DNA from: Shinisaurus crocodilurus
Taxonomy: Eukaryota; Chordata; Lepidosauria; Squamata; Shinisauridae
Assembly: GCA_021292165.1 (NCBI GenBank)
Contig: CM037877.1
Span: 34,484,197 to 34,548,196 of the forward strand
Direction of reading: 5' to 3'
Length of the DNA: 64,000 bases
The notes beneath the pieces are model-generated. The model saw only the letters and a list, made by a program, of their open reading frames with translations, did not search any database and was not told where the DNA came from. Positions 21,776-33,488 of the stretch are shown piece by piece (the stretch's first letter is position 1; the number at the start of each line of letters is the position of its first letter). The translations under genes were made by a program, and so were the position numbers.

Positions 21776-21882
21776 CAGCCTGCCCCAACCTGGCACCCTC
21801 CAGAGGTGTTGAGCTACATGGCTGGGGCATACCGGGAGTTGTAGCCCAACACCTCTGGAGGGTGCCAGGTTGGGGGAGGCTG
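21776..21882. mobile_element. Palindromic hAT MITE, family C variant (107 bp)
   Basis: It starts CAGCCTGCCCCAACCTGGCA and ends TGCCAGGTTGGGGGAGGCTG. The exact 8-bp duplication CCTTAGGA flanks it (21768-21775 and 21883-21890). Confidence 0.92.
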
Positions 21883-22429
21883 CCTTAGGAGAAGTATTTC
21901 AACAGAATGGGAGGGAAACATGCAAAAGCCAGGAAACCCCCAACCGTTCAGGAGGAAGTGAGAGGAAGCGGGAATGGCAAGCCGGTGAAGCCCAGAGGGC
22001 TGGACTGGTGTCCTAGCTGGGCCAGATTCAGCCTGCAGGCTTGAGGTTCAACTGTAGGCAGCATAGAGCCATCTCAACTAGCTGCCATTCATAGCCATTT
22101 CTACGGTATTTGTCGAATCCTCTTTTAAAACCATCTGAGCCGGTGGCCGTCACAATAACCTGTGTCAGCGAATTCCCTATTTTTGCTATGCACCATGTAA
22201 AGCAGCGCTTCCTTTCGCCTGCCCTGAATCTCCTACCACTCTGGTTTATTGGATGAGCGCTAACAAAGATTTATTGCCTTCCTGCAGTGCAGCGGAAAAG
22301 TCTCTTCCTTGCCCACCTAGTTTGTGCTTTTATTCTTTTTTCTCCCTTCCTTAATGCATTTCTTCCCTATCCTGGTGCCGTCCAGATGGGCTGGATTATA
22401 ACTCCCATCATTCCCAGCCTGGGGGGTTT

Positions 22430-22694
22430 TAGAGCAAGGAAAGTCAGCTATTAAATTGTAAATCAAAACAAAAGCCTCATGTACAGCTGATTCTGAAAAT
22501 CTGGTATACTGCAGCTATACCACAGTGCCACCTTGTGCTTGGTTAACAGAATATATAGAAAGGCAGAGAAAGAAAACCCCCCGGGGGGGGGGGGGAAGCC
22601 TCGTGTAACTGAGGCAGTCTCACTCCTGCAAAGAAAACAGAACAAGAATCCTCAGTAAGGCACTGGGTTATACGCCTCATGTAGAGAAGCCCAC
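22430..22694 (+). mobile_element. Probable partial copy of the GAGCTTTTCTACA MITE
   Basis: It shares TTTTAGAGCAAGG, TACCACAGTGCCACCTTGTG and an end of CGCCTCATGTAGAGAAGCCC with the other copies, but the left end is not clear. A run of 13 G is present near 22564. Confidence 0.5.
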
Positions 22695-23068
22695 TCTCTC
22701 AAAATTCCAAATGTGCCCACCAACCCAAAAGGCTTAGGGACCCCAGTATTAAACTAACAATTCAGACTATAACTGTGCCACAGTCAGAAAGTAGAAAAAA
22801 TCAAATCAGCTACATTTAGAGAAGTTTCTTCAACAAAGAGAATCAAGCCACAGACTACAGGTCAAGCCATTTGTGGTCTGCATAACATCATCAATGAATT
22901 AGCCATATAGAAAACTAGAACTGATGAGCACGACACAACGGTTGAGAGCTGGTAACACACTGTCTTCTCTCTCTCTCTTCAAATGCCAGATACTGGGGAA
23001 CAAGCAAGAAGGGAATACTGTTGCACTCTCGCCCTGCATATAAACTTCCCAGAGACATTTGGATGGTT

Positions 23069-23243
23069 TCATAGATTTCATAGATCATAGAATTGGAAGG
23101 AGCCTACAAGGCTATTGATTGAGTCCAACCCCCTGCTCAATGCAGGAAACTAGAGGAAGGGTCTCCCATCCAAGTAATAACCAGGCCTGACCCTGCTTAG
23201 CTTTCCACGCTCAGACAAGCTGAGCCAGCGTAAGCCACAGGCC
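23069..23243 (-). mobile_element. 5S rRNA-derived SINE with CR1-like tail
   Basis: Inverted, full-length type: the tail AGAATTGGAAGGAGCCTACA, then GGTCTCCCATCCAAGTAATA, CCAGGCCTGACCCTGCTTAG and CTTTCCACGCTCAGACAAGC, ending CCACAGGCC. Boxes A and C are retained. Confidence 0.9.
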
Positions 23244-23523
23244 CTTGGTCACTACTGCAAGTGTAGTGTCGCACTAGATGAGCACTAGTGGCTTGGCCAA
23301 GGCCACAAACTGAATACAGGGCAGAGGTGAGGTCTGAGCCTCCAAACACCAATGTACTTCTTTGAGCCTTGCACTTGCTGGTGTACAACACTACTTTCGT
23401 GCAAAGGAGATAGCCGAAGGATTTCCTCCTGAATATATCCAGTGAAAGAGACTAGCGGCCCCCGACAACAAAGGAGAAACATTTTTGAAATATACTGGGC
23501 AATAATAAATGTTTTGCATAGGC

Positions 23524-23629
23524 CAATGTTCTCCAACCTTGGGTCCCCAAATGTTTTTGGCCTACAACTCCCAGCATGCTGGGAGTTGTAGGCCAAAAAC
23601 ATCTGGGGACCCAAGGTTGGAGAACACTG
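23524..23629. mobile_element. Palindromic hAT MITE, family A (106 bp)
   Basis: The arms CAATGTTCTCCAACCTTGGG and CCCAAGGTTGGAGAACACTG meet at a shortened centre (CCCAGCATGCTGGG). The exact 8-bp duplication GCATAGGC flanks it (23516-23523 and 23630-23637). Confidence 0.93.
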
Positions 23630-23643
23630 GCATAGGCACTTGT

Positions 23644-24949
23644 GACTCCTATTCCATCTCCCGTTGGTTTTTGCTACAACATTGTACAGAAGGCAAACAA
23701 CTGAATTTCACACACAGATCCTGCCGCAAATCAATTTGCCTTCCATTAATTTACCCCTTCCCCAAATTAATTTTGCACCCAGATTGCCATGGGTCAGTAC
23801 CCCTACCGGGGATTTACTCACCCACCTGCCCAAATTAATTTTCTTCACTTTTGCCCCCTCCACCGCTTTTCCTCTTGGCTTTTCCACTCCTCCCCCAAGA
23901 AGGGGCGGGGGGAGAATCCCATTTTTGTTACCCATGTCAAGTCTACTCATGCTCTCTCTCTCTCTCTCTCTCTCTTTTAGTCTTTCCTCAACAATAACAC
24001 AAGGTCTGGAGATGAGGGGAGAAGGTCAAAGTTGGGCGTTCAGAGGCAAAAGAATAACCGTGGCACCGTAGATTGAAAATGGGCAGCTCTCACTCACAAG
24101 CAGCCAGTCCCCCAACAGTGCCACAGCTAGCCTCCTTCATGATCTGATGGTAGCTCCCAAGGACAAGCACCTCTTTGGCATTCAAAGGAACATGTAGGGA
24201 TAGGGAGAGAGTGAAGCCTTGGGACGACATTTGCACAGGCCTGAAGTTGTGACAACCAACTTGCAGGCAAAAACAAAAAAACAAACAAACAGGTAAAACC
24301 AGTCTGTACTGACTTGACCTGTAATCTGTAATCACTTCCTTGAAAAACCAATCTGCGTTGATTTTTACTATACGTACCTTTGTTGCTTAATACGGCAGGC
24401 GACTGTGCTCAAAAGTATTCAAAAAGGTTCCATCTTCTTTTGCATCTGAACATCCTAGCTACACAGTATATCGCACAGGTGACGGTGCTAAAGATTTGTA
24501 CACGTAGCAATAGCAGTAGTGGCAGCAACAAGCTCCATTTAATGTTTGAAGTCCCCTTCCCCAACCTGAAAGGGAATCCTAGGGAGGCCGGGCGAAGCCA
24601 TTGATAAATATGGCACACTTGTCACATTGGCTCTGAGTACTGTCAATCAGCACAAATAGGTACACATAATCACCTGAATTACAAAGACTGGGAAAGAGTG
24701 GGCGGCTGAGCATTCTACCAAATGGGCCAATCAAGAGGCAGGAAAAAAACAGTCCTGGGAAAAGGCAGGAAGAAAGTTAGGGCACTTTCCACATACCAGC
24801 TGCTAGCACCTTCCTAGGAAAGTCTGCATCACACATGCTTCAGGGAACTGTGTAACGGAACTAGGGATACCCACGAAGAAAATGAGGATACTGTTAAGAT
24901 AGGCTTAAGAGTCTGTCACTGTTGTTGCTGTTGTTGTTGTTACATGTAT
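23644..24949. other. No gene; (CT)n at 23952-23976
   Basis: There is a pure CT run followed by TTTTAG. The short ORFs around it on both strands have no domain. I considered whether the CT-TTTTAG is a splice acceptor, but no coding sequence follows it. Confidence 0.5.
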
Positions 24950-25235
24950 ATATATAAAATTACCTTGTGAACATTTTTTTAACTGGGTGGATTTGACCTG
25001 TCTGTTCTCTGTTTTACATTGGTTTAGGGCTGTGTATTTTTAATTCCTCTTCTCTGTTTTTAAGTGAAACATTTTTATCTATTGTTGTATTTTATTTGTT
25101 GACTTTTACTGTATTATTGGTGTGACTGGGTTTTTTTTAAAAAAATTGTTCTACATTGTAAACTTCCTAGAGAATGTTTCTTACTAGTAAACGTAAAAAT
25201 AACCTAAATATAGAAATAAATAAATATATATGAGC
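24950..25235 (+). mobile_element. L2-like LINE 3' UTR fragment
   Basis: AT-rich sequence with TACATTGTAAACTTCCTAGA and an ending of AAATAAATAAATATA. It resembles the L2 3' UTR at 21560-21760 in layout, but is diverged. Confidence 0.5.
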
Positions 25236-26008
25236 ACAGTCAATGGGCAAATGATGCATTTCCCCCACTTTCAGCAAGCTAATATCTACCTATGATATTT
25301 ACACTGGCACAAATGGAAGTTTCATTTTCTTTTCAGATTAAAGTCAGGATACAAATTAAAATTTTATTTTGCAGACAGGAGTGACAATATGTGGGCATGA
25401 ATCTTTCTTGATTACAATCTCCATCATTTTGATTTTATAATTACTGAATGGACTACTGAAAGGAATCAATCAGCTTTCAATTGTTACCTTGGTGAAAGAT
25501 TAAAACATCGTTACTTGTCATACATATTTCACACTTTAGCAAATTTTAATAAGCTGAATGCATGAGGAATGGTGGTATTATCTTTCATGGAAGCGGGACG
25601 CTGATGGCATTTTTACTGATTTTTATTTGTATTTGTTGGTCAGAATTACTCAGATTCAGGCAAGGCACAGCGTCCCATAATTATCACTCACGAATGAAGA
25701 CCGCAGAACACTGAACCAGCTAAAATGAAATCATTCATCAAATATACCATAAAATAATTGCCTGCAAGTTAGGGAGGTCTCATCTTCCTAATCACCATAT
25801 TTTATGGTATATTGATCTGCTTTTAATTTGTACATGTTGGTAATTTCTCAATTGGAATATTAAATAGGAGATCTAAAAAATATCAATGACAAAATGGGCA
25901 TGCTGGGGTGGGGGAGGGAGGATATAAGCAGCCGTCTCATTGGTGGAACACTACCAGGGTATATGTCTATATGGATTTTCATGTGTGTGTAAGTTTGGGC
26001 ATATATCC
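25236..26008. other. No gene recognised
   Basis: This is AT-rich. A short inverted pair, ATATACCATAAAATA (near 25742) and TATTTTATGGTATAT (near 25798), spans about 75 bases. No coding signal is seen. Confidence 0.5.
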
Positions 26009-26142
26009 CAGCCTTCCCAACCTAGTGCCCTCAGATGTCTTGGCCTACAACCCCCATCATCCCTGAGCATTGGCCATGCAGGCTGGGGCTGATAGGGGTT
26101 GAAGTCCAAAACATCTGGAGGGCACCATGTTGGGGAACACTG
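26009..26142. mobile_element. Palindromic hAT MITE, family C
   Basis: The arms CAGCCTTCCCAACCTAGTGC and GGGCACCATGTTGGGGAACACTG (shown in part) surround CATTGGCCATGCAGGCTGGG. No clean target duplication is seen. Confidence 0.7.
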
Positions 26143-26152
26143 ATGTACATGT

Positions 26153-26178
26153 ACACACACACACACACACACACACAT
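26153..26178. repeat. (CA)n microsatellite
   Basis: A pure CA run of about 25 bases directly after the MITE. Confidence 0.95.
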
Positions 26179-26271
26179 CAAGATTTCTCCCAATGTTATA
26201 ACAGAAATGTTTCTGACGTTACTAAATTTCCAGACTAACATTTGTGGAGTGTCAAGTCATTCTAGTCACAT

Positions 26272-27045
26272 TTTTTAAAAAAAAATTATTTGCATTTTTA
26301 ACAATAACAATCTCAAAAACTAACAAAAAACTGTAACAATATTTTAAATACAGTCACATACACAACATTGTCCATACATCTGTAAATAATACAATTAAAA
26401 TATTATATCTATTATTAATTGGTCGGAATTCTATGCCAGATTAGAATCTACTACGCCAGAAATCCAACAGATTAATTGGAGGTCCATCTTCACCATTCAG
26501 TTCTGAGAAAAACATTAAGAATGGGTACCACATTGTTACAAAATTACCTTTCTTTATTTCTCCTCTAGCCACACGAAAGTGGCTGGTTAGTTTCTCCACC
26601 AGCGCAACCAACCATATTCTATCAAGGTGTCTCCGAAAGGAGAGTTGGGCATTTTTCCAAGTTCTAGCTCGGTTCTCACAGCCCCTACAAGCATCACCAA
26701 CAATGCTTTATAACACAGCCCCTCATCCTCCACAGTAAACAATGAAAACAGTAATAAAGTTTCATTAGGAGTTATTGTTTGTTGTGTTACATTATTCAAC
26801 CAATCTACTACTTCGTGCCAGAACGGTTAGCCTTCGGACAGAAGATCCACATGTGTTCAAGTGATCCCCTTAAACCGGCAATTTCTCCAACACATATCCA
26901 ATAACTCATTAATTTTATGTAATTTTGTGGGGCACAAATGCCATCTATAGACTGTTTTTAATACCATTTCTTTAGACCTGGCCAATACAGGCTTATAGGG
27001 CTGCGAAGACCATATTCTTGCTCATGACTCTTCTGATATATTTTT
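26272..27045 (-). mobile_element. L1 LINE ORF2 C-terminus and 3' UTR
   Basis: The minus frames read CVGEIAGLRGSLEHMWIFCP, then DWLNNVTQQTITPNETLLLF, SLFTVEDEGLCYKALLVMLV, a frameshift, and HFRVARGEIKKGNFVTMWYP, the L1 ORF2 terminal region with the CxxC...H...C pattern. The exact 18-base duplication AAGTCATTCTAGTCACAT flanks the whole insert (26254-26271 and 27482-27499), a typical L1-type target duplication. An L2 fragment (27046-27385) and an AT-rich run (27386-27481) lie within the duplicated limits. Confidence 0.82.
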
Positions 27046-27385
27046 TATTTATTTATTATATTTTTAAATCACCCATCTGGCCAGTCACCCGGCCACCCTG
27101 GGCGATGTACAATTAGGATAAAATACAATAAAACACAATTAAAACACCATTAAAACAATATAAGAGTTTTTTTAAAAAAAAATCCTAACCCACCCCATAT
27201 TCCCGCCTGAAAAGCCATGTTTTTAATGCCCGGTGGAAGTTCATCAAGGAGGGGGCATGGCGAAGGTGACTGGAGAGGGAGTTCCATAACTTGGGGCTGC
27301 CACAGAAAAGGCCCTCTTCCTAGTCCTCACCACGCTTGCTGCTCTGGCTGATGGGACAAGGAGAAGGCCGTCCGTGGCAGACCTT
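27046..27385 (-). mobile_element. L2-clade LINE 3' end
   Basis: It is nearly the same as the 3' part of 12905-13835: CACCCATCTGGCCAGTCACC, ACCCTGGGCGATGTACA, CCCACCCCATATTCCCGCCT and GGGACAAGGAGAAGGCCGTC. It stops inside the last coding part. It sits inside the L1 insertion. Confidence 0.85.
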
Positions 27386-27499
27386 GTATATATTAGTATA
27401 TATACATAATATAGATATTAGTATATTAGTGTATTAGATATACTAATATCTAGTATAATAATATTTAGTATAATTTTTAAAAAGTCATTCTAGTCACAT

Positions 27500-27899
27500 C
27501 CATTAAATAGAGGGGTCAATTCTGACACACAGGCAAAGCTTCCAAGACTAAAAGGAAAGAAATTGCCATGCAATTGTGTCAACTTTGCATGGAGCTCCCT
27601 GTTGGAGACACTCCAGAGCTGCCCTAACCATAAAGACCGGTCTCCTATTTCCTGCCCCACCCATCTCTTGCTGATGTGTTTATGTTGTGGTCATTAATTT
27701 TGCCACCCTCCCTACGGTCCCTTGAAGTTAGGGCCATATTTAAGCCCTCCCTTGGAAAGGGTGATGTAAAAGGAAGAAATGATATTTGTTTGCACATTTT
27801 TTAGATATGTGTTCGCTAAGCTGCTTCTTAGGTAACTGCAGTTCAGCCATATATCTCACTTATTCACAAATACACCCATACAAAAAGAGTGTTGTGGCA
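27500..27899. other. No gene recognised
   Basis: No coding signal or clear repeat boundary. Confidence 0.5.
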
Positions 27900-27907
27900 C
27901 CTTAAAG

Positions 27908-28256
27908 CAGGGGTTCTTAACCTGTGGGGTACGCCTCCACAGGTGAGGTTTGGACAGACTCCAGGGGAGATGTGAGTAGCCCCTCAACTATAAATTGTTT
28001 ATTTTACAAGTACCGGTACATAGCAGTGCAGCTTGGCGGTTGGCCCAACCTTATTTCTTTCTACTGATCCTGGGAGCTACGCCGTTCATTTAATTGAATA
28101 TGCTTTTTTTTTTTTTAGTCCAGAGACAGAGCATAAACTAAAAAATGCAAACTCGTCCTGCCTAAGCCTAAATTTTGGGCCGTTAACACATGGGAGGCAT
28201 GGGTCATAAGATTTTTCACAAGGGAGGTGTGACACCAAAAAGGTTAAGAACCACTG
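27908..28256. mobile_element. hAT-Charlie-type MITE (349 bp)
   Basis: The ends CAGGGGTTCTTAACCTGTGG and AAGGTTAAGAACCACTG are inverted repeats of the hAT-Charlie type. The exact 8-bp duplication CCTTAAAG flanks it (27900-27907 and 28257-28264). The interior has no ORF. Confidence 0.92.
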
Positions 28257-28407
28257 CCTTAAAGGATAACATATCTATTGTGGTATAAACTTTCTTGGAC
28301 TAGACTATGTCATTGGACACATGACTTTTATTTATTTATTACATTTCTATACTGCCCATTATTCTCAATTGGCAAATGTTTTATGTGTGTGCATGCGTGT
28401 GTGTCCG

Positions 28408-28432
28408 CACACACACACACACACACACACAC
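28408..28432. repeat. (CA)n microsatellite
   Basis: A pure CA run following a GT/GC-alternating stretch. Confidence 0.95.
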
Positions 28433-28829
28433 AATGGATGAATCAGTTTACGGTATATCTGGTCTGTGTCACTTTCACATTGAATCATAACTCCACTATG
28501 TCCAATCATTCTGCAATTTTTTAAAAAACGCATTTATTTTTGTATCCATCTTTCTCTAATATATACATGCATGAAGTAATATCCGGAGTTAGTACATATT
28601 GGGAGGGGGGAGCATTGTAAACAGTGAGGTCAGAAGAAAGTTAAATGCAGAAAGTACTGACAGTGACAATCACAATATTAACAGTGACCATTCCAGAACA
28701 GTTGCTGTTGATAACGCAAACATCCTGGCATCAGGTAAGCCAATTGATACAATGCAGTATGATTATGATTATTTTTTAACAACTGTATCCCGATTCAAGC
28801 CTCTGCAGATAGAACTGAAACTCTTAATG

Positions 28830-29782
28830 CAGGGGTCCCCAACGTGGTGCCTGTGAGCACCTCCAATGGCACCTGGGAAGGGGTCTCCAACGTGGAGCCT
28901 GCAGGCACTCGGAAATTTTTTTTTTTTGCATTTTTTTTAGTATACATACATGGATTTGTATGAAATGCATAAAATTTTCTAGAAATTATACCTGGGCTTC
29001 AATGAAAGCGGACCATATATCCAAATAAGTATCCATTTGAAGGTGGTGTCTATATGCCTCCCATTCAAATATTCAAGGGAGGCTGGTGACTCCTATGTCG
29101 GTGGGGCTCCTTATCCATTGCAGTTTTTATTCTGAGCTTTATAGGTGCTATCCATGTTGGTGAACCTATTTTGTGGGTGAAGTTCAGCACCATGGATAGC
29201 TCCTATAAAGCTCAGAATAAAAGCTGCAATAGATGAGGAGCTCCACTGACATAGGAGTCACCAGCCTCCCCTGCAAATGTTGAAAGTGTTGGAAGATCCT
29301 CAGCCCATTGCATTAGAGGTGGTGAGTGTTTATCCTTCTAATGTGTAATATCAGTCTTTTAGCTGTCAAAAGGGCACAGAGAATCCATTGATGCCGGCCA
29401 TTTGTTAATTTCCATGAAGCGGGTAAATAATATAAAAGAGCGCGTACATCAGTGAATATTGAAGACTGTTCCAGTACAAAATTTATCTGTGTAATGACCT
29501 CCCCACAAAAAGAAGCAACTACTGGATATTGCTAAAATATATATTTAAAAGAAGCATTAGCTGTATTGCATTGCCAGCAATTAGCTGAATGAGACAATCC
29601 CTTATTAAAGAGACCTTGCAGTGTCCAATAGACACAAACCAAAAGTTTTTTGCTGAATAAGATGCAGCCTGAGATCCATGGACACAACAGGTAGATGCCA
29701 AAGCAGCGATCCACTAGGCATTTTGTGAAGTTTTTCAAATTCCCAACTGTACCTACAGGTCCAAAAAGGTTGGGGACCCCTG
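28830..29782. mobile_element. hAT-type MITE split by an L1 fragment
   Basis: The left end CAGGGGTCCCCAACGTGGTG is at 28830-28912 and the right end AAGGTTGGGGACCCCTG finishes at 29782. These are hAT-type inverted repeats. The outer 8-mers TCTTAATG and GCTTAATT agree at six positions. An L1-like segment occupies about 28914-29740. Confidence 0.75.
28914..29740 (-). mobile_element. L1-like LINE 3' part
   Basis: It starts with a T run (poly-A on the minus strand). The minus-strand reading gives pieces such as DTYLDIWSAFIEAQV and ALLTAKRLILHIRRINTH, as in the extreme C-terminus of L1 ORF2. There are several frameshifts. Confidence 0.6.
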
Positions 29783-30914
29783 GCTTAATTAATTATAACT
29801 AGCAGTCTCTTGCTCTAATCTCCCTTTGAATGTTCTTCTTTGCTCCACAATGGCCACTTACAGGTCAGTGACAAGAGTATCCTGGGAGGCTGACATGTTA
29901 TCTCACTGGTTTCTGAATATTGCCATTTCTGATGTCAGACTTGTGTCCATTGATTCTTTTGCATAGAAACTGCCTCTTTGCCTATGCAGAATGCAGAAGG
30001 GCATTGCTGACAGAAAATGGCCTATATCACACTGAAAAATGAGCAAGCAAATGAACCCTGATGTTGTGGGTGACTTTTTTAGGTCTGTTGCCAGAGTAGA
30101 TATGGGGACAAAGCTGACATCTGTTGTTGCTGTTATTTTACTACAGGATCTGGGCCCTGTGTTTGTATCCTTGTTATGTGACCTGTTGTTGCTAGTGAGT
30201 AGCTATTGCTTTCATACTAGATTTTTTTTTCCTCTGAAATTGCCATCCTTTGTTCATTCACTTTTTATGAAGAATTCATCACTGTCAAATTGTTGCATCC
30301 AGTGTTTTCAATGTTGTCCTTCCCTATTTTGTCAGAACTGATTTGTGGCAATGTGGTTTGTACTAAAACAAAATTACAACACCAGCATGTCCAGGCAAAG
30401 CACTACTTAGGCTTTTCAGGACTCCTGTGCCTTTAATTAAAGTTTCCTGTTTGCAGGTCCTGCCCATTTTGTTGCTTCTTGTTGATCATCACTGGGGAAT
30501 AAAGATGAATAGCCTTTCCTAGTAGCCCTAGCGATAGTTTCTGTTCCCACAGGGATTGCGGAGGCTTTAGCTCCAAATGTCCTCTAAATCATTTTTCTTT
30601 TCATTTTTTACAGCAAAATAGTGCTATTTTCATATAAAAATGAAAATAAAAAATCCCAGAAAACCAGCAAGTAAACCTGTCTATTATAACAGAAACTGAC
30701 ATTGGGACAATTAAAAGAGGTTATTCAAGGGACTATTAAGAAGCAATTCACCATTAATCCCCCGGCGTCAATCAATAAGAAACTATAAAATGGCTAGAAC
30801 ATGCAGATAGGAAACCTTTAATTAACATTGGAAAGGACATTTGCTGGACTTGTGAGTGAACAGTACAGAAAGATCTTGACTATGGGGAAGGATATTGCTG
30901 GATAATACAGCAAT
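29783..30914. other. No gene recognised
   Basis: The ORF at 30039-30341 (100 codons) has no recognisable domain and no conservation evidence. It is hydrophobic and Leu/Phe/Ser-rich because the DNA is T-rich. Confidence 0.5.
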
Positions 30915-31090
30915 ATATTAAGTGCTATTTGAAACCTTTTTTATTATACTAATTTTATTCTTTGCTGTTGGAATTGTTTTAATGATACATTGTGTTTTAT
31001 TATTTATAGTTTTGTTTTATTGTTCTGATTGTACGCCACCCAGAGAATGTTATTATTGGGTGGCATAGAAATACTGTTAATAAATAAAAT
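30915..31090 (+). mobile_element. L2-like LINE 3' UTR
   Basis: It ends with TTGTACGCCACCCAGAGAAT, then TTATTATTGGGTGGCATAGA and AATAAATAAAA. The CCACCCAGAGA...TGGGTGGCATA hairpin end is typical of reptile L2 and SINE tails. Confidence 0.65.
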
Positions 31091-32840
31091 ATGTCCAGAT
31101 AATTACAGAAAAGCAATGTCTCAGCAGCATTCAATGCGTTCTAGTATGGATGCAACCTTAGTTTTACATCAAAGATTCACCTAAAGCCAAACTCAAAAAT
31201 AGCTACAGAGTTTGCAGGTCCTTATGGGAACAGGTAATAAGTATTATACTTTACTCATACATGTTAAATGCCAGAGTGAACCATATTTTTAAAATCAAAT
31301 GTGAGAGATTATCGCCAGGCCCCAGAAACAGGGAATTAGGTAAAGGGTAAAAGATCAGGATTACTCACCACTGCTAAGGGCTTTGTTATGTTTTATTGTC
31401 ATTTTTGTGAACTATATGTCAGGTATTTTGTCAGGTATTATGGCATTATACCTTATGACTCATTCCAGTCAGCACAGAAAAGCTTAACAGAGAGAACAAA
31501 ATTGCCATCTATAATTGAAATTGGCACCATTACCATTGCAAAGTACATTTCAGTTTAAACGCTTATTAACAGGAAATTAGGGATCTACCCCATCAGTGTT
31601 ATTGTTTATTTTATAATGAAAACTAAGAACACGCGCACACAGCATAATCAGCACAAATGTAGAATGGATCCAGAAATGGATGTAAACTATCTGTATTTTG
31701 ATTCCAATGTGTAGTTTATAATTACTGGCAATTTGAGTGCATGCAAAGTTCACAGAAGAAAAGGGCCCTAATCCAAAGATCCCCATGTGCAGGGGCATGC
31801 TGTATTTGTGCTGCTGTGTAAAAACATCTGTACCTATCCAAAAGATGATTAGCACATTTGGACTTGACCATTCCAATTGCCCATTGGAAGGTGGGTTGAT
31901 TCAGTTCCCCACTACCCAAAACAGGTGATTGGATCTATCAATCCAAACACAGGTCAAATCCATTGGTCGGTGTCCTGTGCACACAGTTTCTGACCCAGCA
32001 GGGTATCTGTACATGCCTCAACAGATTGGGGTGGATGAGTACTGTCTCACTTTATAAACTATGGTCCAATCTAGACAATGGGCGGGTCCACACGTCACAA
32101 CAACCCATCATGCCATGATGGCTTGGTTGGTTGTTCTGCAAAGCGCCCACGACGAGCCCAACAGACGATCGGGCTCATCGTGGACACTTTGCTCCCACCC
32201 TCCTGCTCCTTCCCCTTCGGTCCTCCAGGCACTATTACAGGGTATACCATGGAGGAATGAGTCCCCTCTTCCTCCCCGCCGTGAAGCCAAGCCGTTTTCC
32301 CTTTAAAAAAAAATTATTATTTTTTTGCAGAGATTGGGAAAGCCGGCTTCACAGCCAGTTTCCCAATCCCCACTTGGGCAGCCACCAGCACCTTGGAGGG
32401 CTGCCGGGAGCTGCCAAGTATTTTTTTGTTGTTGTTGTAATTGTGCACACAAAAATGTGCAAACAGAAATCAAGTTTTTAATAAATGTTACTCCCAGTAG
32501 AAGCGCTAATGGGAGCATTTTGGCTGGGGCCCCATGCAGGGGGATTCCCACTGCCCAGGGGTAGCAGGTTCCCCCCCCACACCGCACTGTGCCCAGGAGA
32601 GGGTTGAAAACCTTCCCCCCCTACCACCACCACCACCACCACCCTGGCTTTGTCTTGACAGGTTGCACAAGGCAAACTGTCATGAGAAACCCAAGCTGTG
32701 AGGGGACTTCAGCTGAGAAGGGGTGGTTTGGGGGATTTGCTCCCCCTTCTCAGCAAGAAAGACCCCCACCTTTTCCCACCCCCACCCCCTTTGTCCACAT
32801 CAGGGAGGCACTTTTACACTTTCCCCCTGACCCTCAAGGT
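31091..32840. other. No gene recognised; (CCA)n at 32621-32643
   Basis: A foldback-like fragment, CACAACAACCCATCATG, occurs at 32095. The Pro/Ser-rich and His-rich ORFs at 32061-32870 arise from C-rich DNA and the CCA run. Confidence 0.5.
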
Positions 32841-32908
32841 CAGCTGGCTGGGGCATGCTGGGAGTTGTAGGCCAAAAACATCTGGGGACCCAAGGTTGGA
32901 GAACACTG
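32841..32908 (+). mobile_element. Solo arm of palindromic hAT family A
   Basis: CAGCTGGCTGGGGCATGCTG through CCCAAGGTTGGAGAACACTG is present: the right arm and half of the core. The left arm is absent. Confidence 0.8.
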
Positions 32909-33488
32909 ATCTAGGGGCTTGGGAAAGTGTAAAAGTGAGTCTCCCCCCCACACACACACTTTTTTTTAAAGGTGGCTATCAAACTCTGGGTCCCTTTGAA
33001 ATGGGGTTTTTGAGGGGGGATCTCGAGGATTTGCACTGGGGCATACTCAGAGGTATGTCCCAGTACAAATCCAACCAATTCCCCCTCAAAGCCCCCATTT
33101 TAAAGGAACCTCGTGTTCTGACAGCCACCGGTCAAACTCAGTCTGGGAATCCGAAGTATCGTATGACCCCCAGACGATGTCTAGGGGCCATAGGATTGCT
33201 CTTCCTGACTGCAGTGCTAAATACGCTAACCTGGAAGTAAATCCCATTGAACCCAATGGGTCTTACTTCTGAGGAGATGTACTGTTAGTTTTTCAATCCT
33301 CAGCTGTAAAAGTAGACTGAATTATCTTGAATTACCTTTATTTATTTATTTATTTATATATTATTAATTTTATATAATATTTTATAATTGTATTTATTTA
33401 TTTATTCTTTTGATATTACAGAGGAAACTCACAGTAGATAAACAAAGGAAAACTTTTTATCTTACATTGATTCATAAATACAAATGAA

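Larger units (their letters stand above)
21115..22051 (+). mobile_element. hAT-type MITE, long family, with two nested insertions
   Basis: The outer element starts CAGGGGTATTATTGACC and ends CTTGAGGTTCAA. It is flanked by the exact 8-bp duplication CTGTAGGC (21107-21114 and 22052-22059). Its own sequence is 21115-21288, 21767-21775 and 21883-22051, matching the uninterrupted copy at 7295-7830. An L2 LINE (21289-21760) and a palindromic MITE (21776-21882) lie inside it. Confidence 0.88.

Noticed and set aside
23951..23985. CT run plus TTTTAG as a splice acceptor of an unknown gene
   Set aside because: The tract is a simple microsatellite and no conserved coding sequence follows.
30039..30341. 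100-codon hydrophobic ORF as a small membrane protein
   Set aside because: T-rich DNA gives Leu/Phe/Ser-rich translations by chance. There is no conservation evidence or splice context.
32698..33240. 180-codon ORF
   Set aside because: Part of it (GSCRPKTSGDPRLENT) is simply the translation of the palindromic hAT MITE arm, which recurs in many short ORFs across the window. The rest is Pro-rich without a domain.
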